Shown in pieces: positions 18,928 through 27,204 of a stretch of DNA of 64,000 bases (position 1 is its first letter; each line of letters starts with the position of its first letter). Source of the stretch: Haliscomenobacter sp. (GTDB lineage Bacteria > Bacteroidota > Bacteroidia > Chitinophagales > Saprospiraceae). A program made the translations under genes and the position numbers. Location of the stretch: NCBI GenBank assembly GCA_016707205.1, contig JADJHZ010000016.1:1-64000 (forward strand). Direction: 5' to 3'. A model generated the notes under the pieces. That model was not told where the DNA came from. It made no database searches and saw only the letters and a program-made list of their open reading frames with translations.

Positions 18928-19542
18928 ATGGATTTATTCAGTAGCGAAATAGCCGGTTCTAAAAACATATTGCCAAAAGACGGTATCGTAAATTACTATG
19001 GAAAACTATTTACTACCAAAGAAGCAAATCATTATTTTGATTGTTTGATGACTACCATAGAATGGAAAAATGACCAGGCTATAATCTACGGAAAACAGAT
19101 CATTACCAAACGAAAAGTAGCTTGGTATGGCGACACCGGTTTCGAATATACGTATTCTAACACCACTAAACGGGCCTTACCCTGGACAACAGAATTATTA
19201 GAATTAAAATCAATGATCGAAGAAAGAGCAGAAGAAACCTTCAATTCCTGTTTGCTCAACTTATACCACCGTGGGGACGAAGGAATGGCCTGGCACAGTG
19301 ATGCTGAAAAAACGTTAAAAAAAGATGGCGCCATCGGCTCGTTAAGTTTTGGAGCAGAACGCAAATTTGCATTCAAACACAAAGAAACCAAAGAAACCAT
19401 TTCATTAATTTTAGAACACGGAAGTCTATTGGTAATGAAAGGGGCCACTCAAACGAATTGGCTACACCGGCTTCCTCCGACAAAACGCATAGCCGAACCA
19501 AGGATTAACTTAACGTTCAGGACGATTCACATTTTTGAATAA
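18928..19542 (+). CDS. alkB: AlkB-like alpha-ketoglutarate-dependent DNA/RNA repair dioxygenase
   Basis: The 204-residue protein repairs alkylated bases by oxidative demethylation using Fe(II) and 2-oxoglutarate. LYHRGDEGMAWHSDAE carries the HxD iron ligands, TNWLHRLPPTK the distal His, and PRINLTFRTI the Arg pair that binds 2-oxoglutarate. The N-terminal ILPKDGIVNYYGKLF and the length match the short AlkB homologs of Bacteroidota. The gene is clearly richer in A+T than the genes downstream, a hint of a different origin. It stands alone between the protease and the TonB receptor, which is convergent. Confidence 0.9.
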   Translation: MDLFSSEIAGSKNILPKDGIVNYYGKLFTTKEANHYFDCLMTTIEWKNDQAIIYGKQIITKRKVAWYGDTGFEYTYSNTTKRALPWTTELLELKSMIEERAEETFNSCLLNLYHRGDEGMAWHSDAEKTLKKDGAIGSLSFGAERKFAFKHKETKETISLILEHGSLLVMKGATQTNWLHRLPPTKRIAEPRINLTFRTIHIFE

Positions 19543-19864
19543 AAAGAGTTCCCTGGACTTTTTTTATCCCCTCCAGCCCCGTTTGGTGGTTCGCGAAACA
19601 ACGCTCTTTTGGTTAATTGGGGGAGAACCAATCCTTGAAAGAGGCGTATTCACGCTGCCGGGGGCGTTCTTCCCTCACGGTCGGTTTGTATTTCTTTGGC
19701 CCGCACCAACTACTCAACCAGCGGGTAACTTAAAGCAATGGGGAATCTTTTTTATTTTTATTGCCTGCATTAGTTTCCCGCACGTAATTTCCATGCATCG
19801 TATGTATACAACGCGGAGTGGTTCGGGGAATTCCCAAACCACTCCGCGTCCCTCCGGCAGTTAG
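19543..19864. other. convergent intergenic stretch, no gene
   Basis: This 322-bp stretch lies between the 3' ends of alkB and the TonB receptor gene. Its plus-strand ORF (19535-19864) is Pro-rich and has no domain, so I regard it as chance. The only visible element is the hairpin at 19811-19849. Confidence 0.5.
19811..19849 (-). terminator. terminator-like hairpin after the TonB receptor gene
   Basis: A perfect 13-bp stem (ACGCGGAGTGGTT at 19811-19823 pairing with 19837-19849) encloses a 13-nt loop. It begins 15 bp beyond the stop codon of the minus-strand receptor gene, the right place for transcript termination or 3'-end stabilisation. There is no long U-tract. Confidence 0.5.
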
Positions 19865-22105
19865 TCAATTCAATCGCCACCTTACCCCCAGGTATATTTC
19901 CCTTCCCCGGGTCGGCCCCCAAACCGAGGAGGTGTCGAAATAAGGCCCAAACGGATCCTGCCAGCTGATGATGGGCCTGAGCTGGCGGAAATCGAAGATA
20001 TTCTCCATGCCCCCGTAAACTTCGTATGCCCCGATCCGGAACGTTGCCTGACCGTTCACCAGAGTATAGGGGCTGGAAAACGGCTCGGTGCGGTAAACTC
20101 CGGGATTGGACTGCGTGTCGGGCAAGCGCTGTTTGTCGTACCAATGGGCGTTCAGATCGAAAAACCACTGGTTTCCTTTCGGGCGGTACGACAGGGCGGC
20201 CATTAACCGGTTTGGCGGATTAAACGGCAACTGGTTTTTTAGGCCTTCCTCGACCCGGAATACGTCCAGGTAGTTGTAAGCAGCCTTGAACTCTACGGTT
20301 TTGTTAAAGCGCAGACTCGCTTCCACCTGGAACGCGTTGGACAACGACCGGCCCGTAAAATTGCGGATATACGCTTTGGTTGGGTCGGAATCATAGTCCA
20401 GGAAGAATTGGTTGAAAAACCGGGTCTGGTAAAAATCGGCCGACAATACGCCTTCGACCTGCCCCTTGACGAATCGGTGTACATAGCTCAGCCCCCAGTT
20501 TAGCCCGCGCTCGGGTTCAATGGCCTCCTGGAAAATGATATCCCTGGAGCTTACCAACAGATTGATGTTCTCGCTGAACAGGTTCACCTGCCGCCAACCC
20601 ATGCCCACCGAAGCCCGGAAAGTGTTGAAGTCATCGAGGCGGTATTTCAACAGCGTCCTTGGAGTAAAAAAAGACCCAAACTGCTGATGGTGGTCGAGCC
20701 GCGCCCCAAGGATCCAGACGACCTTGTCGTTGTTCCAGTGAAAGGCATTCTCGGCAAACACTCCCGGTACGACCTGCCGGGTGTTGTATGCGCCGGCATA
20801 CCCGCGCTGCAACGAATTGAACGTAAACCGGATATCCTCTTCGATATTCTGGTAACGCAGGCTTGCCCCGTATTTCAGCAGGTGGCTTTCTTTCCACAGG
20901 TACTCGTGCTGCAGGTTGACGTAGGCATTGATCTGTTCCGCGTCGTACTTAACCGTACCAAAGTAGGAGCGCTGCTTCTGGAAAAAGCTGGAAGCGGCCA
21001 GCGTCAGCGCGTGATCGTCGTTAAAACGCCATCCCGTTTTGGCGTACACCTCCGGCTGCTGGTAGTTGACCGCCTGACCGTAAATCGTGGCGTCGCCGCC
21101 TTCCGTGTCGGGATCAAATTCCCATTGGCCGCCAATGCGCTGCTCCGTCAACCAGCGGAAACCGATGCTCGAAAACAAGCCCTTTTCCTGATCGTTGCCA
21201 TAGTCCCACCGGTTGTAGAGCATGTAGCGGGTCAGGAGCGGCAGGTCGAGAAACTGATCTTCGTCTCGGTCTGTTTTATTGGCCGGCTGCACCGTGTGCA
21301 GGGCCAGCAACGTGGTCCACTTTTTGCCGGCAGACAGGGCCAGATTGGCGTTAAACTGCTTCTCCAGAAAGCTGTTCATATACGCATTCAGGAACAACTT
21401 GTCGGTTTTGCCGGGCGTTTTCATCTCTACATTGATCTGACCTGAAATGCTCTCGTAACCCTGCAACACCGAATTGGCGCCCTTGGCGACGAAGATATTG
21501 TCCACCAACGTCCCCGGGAAACTGCTGATGCCATAGGTGTACGACATGCCCTGGATCAGCGGCAATCCGTCGATCAAAACCTGGTTATACACGCCGGACA
21601 GCCCCAGGATGCGCAATTCTTTCGAATTCGTCACCACATTGGTCGTCTGCGGCTGAACAGTGGCCTGGGTTTCAAAGCAGCCGGCCAGGTCGCAGCAGGC
21701 AGCCTTTGTCAGCTCCTTTTGCGTGATCACTTCCGTTTTGACCGGGTTAAGGCTGGAAATGAAAGCGCCCGGCCGGTCGCCGGTCACGACCACATCGTTC
21801 AGCAAGACTCCCGACGGTTCCAGGATAATGCTGAGGTAGACCTGGCCTTCCACCCGAATGGTATCCGTCCGGAACCCCAGGTAGGAAGCTACCAGGCGTT
21901 TGTCGGCAATGTCCTGGGTAGAGATTTCGAATACGCCGTTTTCGTTGGCGGCGACCCCAATATCGGTCCCTGCCCAGGCGACCGTCGCACCGGGCAAGAT
22001 CTCTTTGTCCGTTTCCCCCTTTCCGAAGATTTTTCCTCTCAGGGTCTGCGCAGAGGAAGACAGCCCCAAACTCAGCAGGAAAAGGGCTATAATAGCCTTT
22101 TTCAT
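19865..22105 (-). CDS. TonB-dependent outer-membrane receptor (putative metal uptake)
   Basis: The 746-residue protein has a signal peptide (MKKAIIALFLLSLGLSSSAQ), an N-terminal carboxypeptidase-regulatory-like beta-sandwich (residues about 20-95), a plug domain (about 110-235, with LRILGLSGVYNQVLIDGLPL and the following QGYESISGQINVEM) and a 22-stranded barrel ending in a typical aromatic-rich terminus (YLGVRWRLN). The plug starts with the unusual Cys-containing segment KAACCDLAGCFET, seen in receptors linked to copper or other soft metals. Its start codon abuts the stop of the HMA-like gene, so the two are one operon. Metal specificity is inferred from the neighbours only. Confidence 0.85.
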   Translation of the reverse strand: MKKAIIALFLLSLGLSSSAQTLRGKIFGKGETDKEILPGATVAWAGTDIGVAANENGVFEISTQDIADKRLVASYLGFRTDTIRVEGQVYLSIILEPSGVLLNDVVVTGDRPGAFISSLNPVKTEVITQKELTKAACCDLAGCFETQATVQPQTTNVVTNSKELRILGLSGVYNQVLIDGLPLIQGMSYTYGISSFPGTLVDNIFVAKGANSVLQGYESISGQINVEMKTPGKTDKLFLNAYMNSFLEKQFNANLALSAGKKWTTLLALHTVQPANKTDRDEDQFLDLPLLTRYMLYNRWDYGNDQEKGLFSSIGFRWLTEQRIGGQWEFDPDTEGGDATIYGQAVNYQQPEVYAKTGWRFNDDHALTLAASSFFQKQRSYFGTVKYDAEQINAYVNLQHEYLWKESHLLKYGASLRYQNIEEDIRFTFNSLQRGYAGAYNTRQVVPGVFAENAFHWNNDKVVWILGARLDHHQQFGSFFTPRTLLKYRLDDFNTFRASVGMGWRQVNLFSENINLLVSSRDIIFQEAIEPERGLNWGLSYVHRFVKGQVEGVLSADFYQTRFFNQFFLDYDSDPTKAYIRNFTGRSLSNAFQVEASLRFNKTVEFKAAYNYLDVFRVEEGLKNQLPFNPPNRLMAALSYRPKGNQWFFDLNAHWYDKQRLPDTQSNPGVYRTEPFSSPYTLVNGQATFRIGAYEVYGGMENIFDFRQLRPIISWQDPFGPYFDTSSVWGPTRGREIYLGVRWRLN

Positions 22106-22459
22106 TTACTGTTTTTTAGGTTGGGGAACAATGGATTTGGCTTTGTAGGGGTACTCATCCGGGCGGTCGCAACTCGGCGCCGACTCAATGATCTCCCGGA
22201 CCTGTTTTTCCGAAATAACAGAAGAATGGTATTTCACGGTGAACGTCACCACCCCGTTTTTGGCCTCCGTAAAAGCCGCCTCGTCGATGCCCTCCTGGTT
22301 GATCAGTTTCTTTTTGATCACCGGCATATCTCCGCTGCAGGTTATGCCACTAACTTTGAACTGAGCGGTCAGGTAGACGTCTGCGTTGGATTGGCTGAAA
22401 GCGATCGTACCCAAAAAGACAAGGCAAAGCGTTGCCAGGATGGAAAATATGTTTTTCAT
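22106..22459 (-). CDS. exported heavy-metal-associated (HMA)-like domain protein
   Basis: This 117-residue protein has a signal peptide (MKNIFSILATLCLVFLGTIA) and a single ferredoxin-like HMA fold: FKVSGITCSGDMPVIKKKL forms the metal loop and first helix, and VTFTVKYHSSVISEKQVREI the rest. The usual CxxC loop is reduced to one Cys (TCSGD), so metal affinity may be low or the domain may have another job. Stop and start codons touch those of the TonB receptor downstream, indicating translation from one message. The likely site of action is the periplasm. Confidence 0.75.
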   Translation of the reverse strand: MKNIFSILATLCLVFLGTIAFSQSNADVYLTAQFKVSGITCSGDMPVIKKKLINQEGIDEAAFTEAKNGVVTFTVKYHSSVISEKQVREIIESAPSCDRPDEYPYKAKSIVPQPKKQ

Positions 22460-22652
22460 AACAGAATGATCATTTGAAGATTAAAAAGAATTTGGATGGT
22501 AAAGCGTTAGCACGACAAAGACGTGCCGATAGTCGGTTCAAATCTGGAGACTTGAACCAGCCAGCAATTCTGTTCGCTGAAACCCTGCGAAACCAACAGA
22601 TAAGCAGTAATTCTCCGATTCCCGCGAACAAGAAGCACAGCAAAAAAAGGAA

Positions 22653-22988
22653 TTATGCCATTCTGGGCGGATGCCAGAAGTCGGCGTAAAACGAACAGGA
22701 AACCTGTTCGCGAACGGAAGGCAGATCCGCCCCCTTAAACTCAGGAAGGGCCGGATTGGATATAGAAAGGTTCTCTGAGCAGTGAATACAGGAACAACAA
22801 GACATAAACGGATTACACTGGTCGTCGCAATCGTTCTGAAAAGGGAACCCAGCAACGGGGCGGTTTTCCTCCCCCGCGCAGCAGCCTCCACAGCAGGTCG
22901 TTTCCATTTGCCGGACAAACAAGGCAAAAGCAGGCTGTACCGAAAGGAACAGCACCGTGAGCGCCAATATGCCTGCGAGGAGTTTCAT
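22653..22988 (-). CDS. exported cysteine-rich protein, putative metal binder
   Basis: A signal peptide (MKLLAGILALTVLFLSVQPAFA) precedes a mature part of about 90 residues with eleven cysteines, nine of them in the clusters CCGGCC, CDDQC and CCSCIHC. Pairs and CxxC spacings of this kind bind soft metals such as copper, zinc or cadmium. The gene lies 193 bp upstream of the HMA-like gene on the same strand and may be the first gene of the uptake operon, or be transcribed separately. I do not recognise a named family. Confidence 0.6.
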   Translation of the reverse strand: MKLLAGILALTVLFLSVQPAFALFVRQMETTCCGGCCAGEENRPVAGFPFQNDCDDQCNPFMSCCSCIHCSENLSISNPALPEFKGADLPSVREQVSCSFYADFWHPPRMA

Positions 22989-23047
22989 TTCGCAAAGATA
23001 GGGTAACTTGAGTTCAAATACGCGAAAAAAAGAATGATTTGAATCAT

Positions 23048-23133
23048 ACTACTGGACATTTTGGGAACGAGACCTTCCAGGTTTCGCAAACCTGGAAGGT
23101 CTGGGCGCCAGGAAAATGAAAATGTCCAGTAGT
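23048..23133. repeat. nested inverted repeats
   Basis: An outer perfect 15-bp inverted repeat (ACTACTGGACATTTT at 23048-23062 and its complement at 23119-23133) surrounds an inner perfect 14-bp hairpin (GACCTTCCAGGTTT at 23071-23084 pairing with 23088-23101, loop CGC). The inner palindrome has the look of a dispersed intergenic repeat of this phylum. Confidence 0.8.
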
Positions 23134-23298
23134 GTGGATTTGAACCCAATACCTTTCGAAATCAGCCACCGTTTCCTCCAGGCCAACGGGTTAACCTTCC
23201 ATATTGCGGAAAGCGGCCAAGGAGCGTTCGTGCTGCTTCTTCACGGATATTTCAGACCAACTCCGCCTCAAACCAAGCATTCCGGAAACGCAATCTGA
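23116..23298 (+). pseudogene. N-terminal remnant of an alpha/beta hydrolase gene
   Basis: The 60-codon ORF contains ISHRFLQANGLTFHIAESG and then FVLLLHGYF, the opening strands and oxyanion HG motif of epoxide hydrolase/dehalogenase-type alpha/beta hydrolases. The similarity stops there; the catalytic Ser, Asp and His regions are absent and the following 200 bp have no matching frame. It begins inside the outer arm of the nested inverted repeat, so an insertion or deletion at that repeat may have destroyed the gene. Confidence 0.55.
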
Positions 23299-23530
23299 AC
23301 CTGTTTTCAGCGGGGCGGCAAACCGCTTCCCAACTTCTCAACTCAGACCCAAAATATTGCGCCTCTGCCTTTCAAATTCCATCGCTACTTCGCCAAGTCG
23401 TTACCTCGCTGCCTTCCTTCGCAACTTTTAACCGCCTTAGTTTTTTTTCTTTTTCCAAAAAACCTACATTTAGGCTGGTCGGGAGGCTATGGGAAAGCTG
23501 GCGCTTTTTTATAAAAACCAATTACTTATC

Positions 23531-24697
23531 ATGTTACGTACAAATGTTTGTGTCGTAGGCGCAGGTCCAGCAGGTACCGTGGCATCGCTTTTTTTGAGCA
23601 AAAATAAAGTCCCGCATATATTGGTAGACAGGGCAATCTTTCCACGTGAAAAAGTATGCGGAGAGTTTTTTGACGGGCGATTGCAACATGTTTTGAACAA
23701 AATCCATCCCGATTTCATGCAACGCATGCAAGAAAAAAACATCATTCAAGTTATTCGCCGATATGCCTTTATCAATTCAAATTTAAAACAGATTGTTATC
23801 GATACTCCATTGAATATGACTGCACGAATAAGCGCTAATCGCTATGATTTTGATAATTATTTGTTAACAGAAGCCTTAAAAAGCGAATATGTGCAGTATT
23901 TTGATAATACCAATATCTCCGAAGGCGCCGTTACGGAAAAGGGAGTCTCATTGAGCAATTCGACAAAATCATTTGAAATCGAAGCCCAAGCCGCTATTTT
24001 AGCAACAGGCAGTAATTCGCCTTTATCCCAAAAATTGGTTCCACAAAATCGCGCTAAGGGGCATTTTTTGTTGGCGGCCCGTGGTTATTATCGCAATATA
24101 GCCAAGCCTGAAAACCAAAATCGAACCCAAGTATATATTTTTCGCCAACCGTTTCCTTATTTTTTGTGCCTTGTTCATTTACCAAACAATTTAGCTACTG
24201 CAGAAGTGTGCATTTTAAAAACCGTTGCCGCCAAACATCGGGCAAGTCCTGAAAGCTTGTTGTTAAATGTAATTAGAGAACATCCTGAAATAAAAAAAAT
24301 ATTTGCAAACGCTACGCTGAAAGGCAAAATAAAAGGAACAAGTTTATCTAATACTTCGGGGAAACACCCTATTTCCGCCGATAGGGTGTTGCTCGCTGGT
24401 TCTTGTGGTTCGAACGTCAATCCGTTAACAGGCTGGGGCGTAGGCCATGCGGTTTTCGAGGCCATGTGCGCTGTAAATCAATACACTACCAGTGTTAAAA
24501 AGAATGATTTTTCAGCAAAAGCCTTTCAAGAATATGATAAAAAAATACATAGAGCCTTAGGAAATGAACGTTTATTCGGACGTTGGGCAGATTGGGCGGT
24601 TATGTATGGTTTCACCCCTTTGGATTTCCTGATTGGCTTTATTGCTTCAACTCCGTGGCTTTCGCGCAAAGCAAGCGCTTTTATCAATGGGATCTAA
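23531..24697 (+). CDS. FAD-dependent oxidoreductase, geranylgeranyl reductase/monooxygenase family
   Basis: I choose the Met at 23531 because VCVVGAGPAGTVAS, the Rossmann dinucleotide motif, follows within four residues; the ORF extends 14 codons further upstream. About 388 residues. The second FAD signature is degenerate: LLAGSCGSNVNPLTGWGVGHA instead of GDAAG. FPREKVCGEFFDG matches the substrate-side motif (PReKxCGg) of geranylgeranyl-reductase-like enzymes. Such enzymes reduce or hydroxylate polyenes, quinones or polyketide-like compounds. The gene is AT-rich (roughly 40% G+C) compared with the DUF5916 gene beside it, suggesting separate acquisition. It has no obvious operon partner. Confidence 0.75.
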   Translation: MLRTNVCVVGAGPAGTVASLFLSKNKVPHILVDRAIFPREKVCGEFFDGRLQHVLNKIHPDFMQRMQEKNIIQVIRRYAFINSNLKQIVIDTPLNMTARISANRYDFDNYLLTEALKSEYVQYFDNTNISEGAVTEKGVSLSNSTKSFEIEAQAAILATGSNSPLSQKLVPQNRAKGHFLLAARGYYRNIAKPENQNRTQVYIFRQPFPYFLCLVHLPNNLATAEVCILKTVAAKHRASPESLLLNVIREHPEIKKIFANATLKGKIKGTSLSNTSGKHPISADRVLLAGSCGSNVNPLTGWGVGHAVFEAMCAVNQYTTSVKKNDFSAKAFQEYDKKIHRALGNERLFGRWADWAVMYGFTPLDFLIGFIASTPWLSRKASAFINGI

Positions 24698-24781
24698 AGC
24701 CGCCACTTTTGCAGACTTGGTGCGATGTGAAAAAACCCGCCTTTTCCCCGTATTTTTGCCCGGCACCTAAAATTCAAAACC

Positions 24782-26998
24782 ATGCGCCGTCGCCTATACA
24801 CCGGGTTCATGCTTTTCCTGTCTATCGCCGCTATCGCCCAGGATGCGGCCATATTCCCTCCTGATCCGCAAAAACGAAGCGTTTCAGCGGCGAAAGCCGA
24901 GGGCATGCTGAAAATCGACGGCCGGCTCGACGAGCCGTTCTGGGGTCTGGCAGCGCCGGCATCGGATTTCATTCAGGTAGAACCGATGCAGGGCGAACCC
25001 GCCCGGCAGCAGACCGAATTCCGGGTCCTTTACAACCGGCAGTTTCTCTATGTTGGGGTGTTCTCCCGGGATTCGCTGGGCAGAAAGGCCTTGCGGGCCA
25101 CCGATTTCAAACGCGACTTCAACACCCGGCAGCACGACCATATCAGTCTGGCGTTCGACGGGTTTCGCGACGGGCGCAACGCCATGGTGTTTGCCGCCAA
25201 CGCCTACGGCGTGCAACGCGACCTGCTGGCTTCCGACGACGTGCTCTACGACGTCGACTGGGACGGCCTTTGGCGCGTGCGCACCTCCCGCACCGATTCC
25301 GGCTGGGTGGCCGAAATGGCCATTCCCTGGCAAACCCTGCGCTACCCCAAGCCCCAGGACAGCCTCCAAACCTGGGGCTTCAACCTTACGCGCAGCCGGC
25401 GGTCCAGCAACGAGCTTTCGGCCTTCTCGCCCTTCCCCCGCATCCTGTCGTCTACCCGCATGGAATACGCCGGCGTGATCGAACGCCTGGAGCCCCAGCC
25501 TCCGGGCGCAAACATCCGGATACAACCGTATGCACTGTTCTCCTACGACCGCTACCGGACCGGCAAGCCCGGCGACGCGGACGAGGAAGCGACCAACTTC
25601 AAACCGGGCGGCGAGCTGAAGTGGGCCATCAACACCCATACCGTGCTCGACCTCACCGTCAACACCGATTTTGCCCAGGCCGATGCCGACCGCCAGGTCA
25701 ACAACGTCAACCGGTTTTCGGTGTTTTTCCCCGAGCGGCGGCAATTCTTTCTGGAGAACGCCTCCCTCTTTGGCTTCCACGTCGGCCAGCAACCGGACCT
25801 TTCCGGGGGCTCCATGCGCATCCAGCCTTTTTTCAGCCGGAGCATCGGACTGGATGCCTTTGGAAGGCCAATTCCGCTCGATGGCGGCGGGCGGCTGGTG
25901 CACCGCTCGGCCAAACAAAACTACGGCGCTATGGCCATTCGCCAACGAGCATCTGAGAATAGCCCCCTTACGAATTTCTTCGTGGGCCGGTATTCCAGAA
26001 ACTTCGGCGCCCAAAACCGAATCGGCGGACTACTCACCGCGAAAACGCAACCCGGGAGCGCCACGGTGGTGAGCACCCTGGACGGCTTCTTCCGTCTGGG
26101 GGAAAGCCACTCCTTCAGCGCGCTCGCCACCCACTCCAGCGGCGGAGCGGGGAATAAGCCAGGATTCGCCGGCATGGCGCAATACTTCTACACCACCAAC
26201 AACTGGAAAATCTGGCTGACCAATTCCATCGTCACCCGCAACTATAACCCGGAAATGGGTTTTGTGTCGAGAAAAGACGTCATGAGCGTTACCCCTGGCG
26301 TTTTCTGGTACTACCGGGGCAAACACCTCCCGTTCCGCAAATGGATCCGGGCGTTTGAGCCGAGCTTCTTCCCCGAATACTACTGGCAGGCTTCGAGCGG
26401 CAAGCTGATCGAAGCGCAGTGGTGGTTTGTCCCCCTATGGTTCAACATGCAGAAAGGCGGCTTTTGGGGCTATGGGTGGAACCCCTATTTCCAGCGCCTG
26501 ACCGAGCCCTTCCGCCCCCTCGGGATACCGATTGCCGAGGGAAACTACCGCTACCTCCGGCATCAGTTGTACTACAATAGCGATCCGTCCAAATTCATCA
26601 GCCTGAGCGCGACCCTGGAATGGGGGACCTATTTCGACGGGCGTTTGTTTTCCTCCGACTTCCGGGTCCAACTGGCGCCGTCCCCGCATTTCTCCCTGAC
26701 CGGCCGCAGGAACCGCAACCGGTTTGACGGCGTGGGAACCCCTGCCACCGATAAAACCATCGACCTGTACAGCCTGGAAGGGCGCCTTGCGCTCAACCCC
26801 CGCCTGCAACTCATCGCCTTTTACCAGCAAAATTCCGAGAACCAAGCCAAAAACTACAACATCCGCCTGTCGTGGGAGTACCTGCCCCTCTCCTACCTGT
26901 ACATCGTGCTCAACAACGCCAGCTTTGAAAATTCCCTCGACTTCCGGCAGTCGGAGGATCATGCGATCGTGAAGCTGAGTTTGTTAAGGCAGTTGTGA
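24782..26998 (+). CDS. DUF5916 outer-membrane protein with CBM9-like N-terminal domain
   Basis: The 738-residue protein has a signal peptide (MRRRLYTGFMLFLSIAAIAQ). A CBM9-like domain follows (about 35-240: MLKIDGRLDEPFWGLAAPAS ... WVAEMAIPWQTLRYP), and then the DUF5916 barrel region marked by DFAQADADRQVNNVNRFSVF and PERRQFFLENASLF. Proteins of this kind are common in Bacteroidota and are thought to sit in the outer membrane; the substrate is unknown. The gene is strongly GC-rich and keeps a long antisense open frame that I treat as a shadow. It is not clearly co-transcribed with either neighbour. Confidence 0.85.
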   Translation: MRRRLYTGFMLFLSIAAIAQDAAIFPPDPQKRSVSAAKAEGMLKIDGRLDEPFWGLAAPASDFIQVEPMQGEPARQQTEFRVLYNRQFLYVGVFSRDSLGRKALRATDFKRDFNTRQHDHISLAFDGFRDGRNAMVFAANAYGVQRDLLASDDVLYDVDWDGLWRVRTSRTDSGWVAEMAIPWQTLRYPKPQDSLQTWGFNLTRSRRSSNELSAFSPFPRILSSTRMEYAGVIERLEPQPPGANIRIQPYALFSYDRYRTGKPGDADEEATNFKPGGELKWAINTHTVLDLTVNTDFAQADADRQVNNVNRFSVFFPERRQFFLENASLFGFHVGQQPDLSGGSMRIQPFFSRSIGLDAFGRPIPLDGGGRLVHRSAKQNYGAMAIRQRASENSPLTNFFVGRYSRNFGAQNRIGGLLTAKTQPGSATVVSTLDGFFRLGESHSFSALATHSSGGAGNKPGFAGMAQYFYTTNNWKIWLTNSIVTRNYNPEMGFVSRKDVMSVTPGVFWYYRGKHLPFRKWIRAFEPSFFPEYYWQASSGKLIEAQWWFVPLWFNMQKGGFWGYGWNPYFQRLTEPFRPLGIPIAEGNYRYLRHQLYYNSDPSKFISLSATLEWGTYFDGRLFSSDFRVQLAPSPHFSLTGRRNRNRFDGVGTPATDKTIDLYSLEGRLALNPRLQLIAFYQQNSENQAKNYNIRLSWEYLPLSYLYIVLNNASFENSLDFRQSEDHAIVKLSLLRQL

Positions 26999-27096
26999 TT
27001 TAATTTAAGTAAAGCAGCATTGGAGTATCTTCGGAGGGTGAAATTGTCGGTTGGGATGAACACATACCACCCATAATTGAAATATATGTTTGTGGA

Positions 27097-27204
27097 ATGC
27101 AGAAAAAAGAAATTACCAGCTTAAGTTTTGATCCAAATTGCAACATTTGTTTATTTCTAAAAAACAAACCTACCCATCGCTCCAAAAACGGTTTGACGAA
27201 CTAA
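27097..27204 (+). CDS. 35-codon upstream ORF coupled to the RhuM gene
   Basis: A small frame starting at 27097 (MQKKEITSLSF...) ends in a TAA whose last base is the A of the RhuM ATG at 27204 (TAATG). The frame is open further upstream to about 27015 and reads as plausible protein (GEIVGWDEHIPPIIEIYVCG), so it may instead be the tail of a lost gene. The stop-start overlap could couple translation of the two. Confidence 0.25.
   Translation: MQKKEITSLSFDPNCNICLFLKNKPTHRSKNGLTN

Noticed and set aside
24884..26014. A 376-codon minus-strand frame inside the DUF5916 gene
   Set aside because: GC-rich codon bias leaves a stop-free antisense frame. The plus-strand gene has a signal peptide and domain motifs; the antisense product has none.
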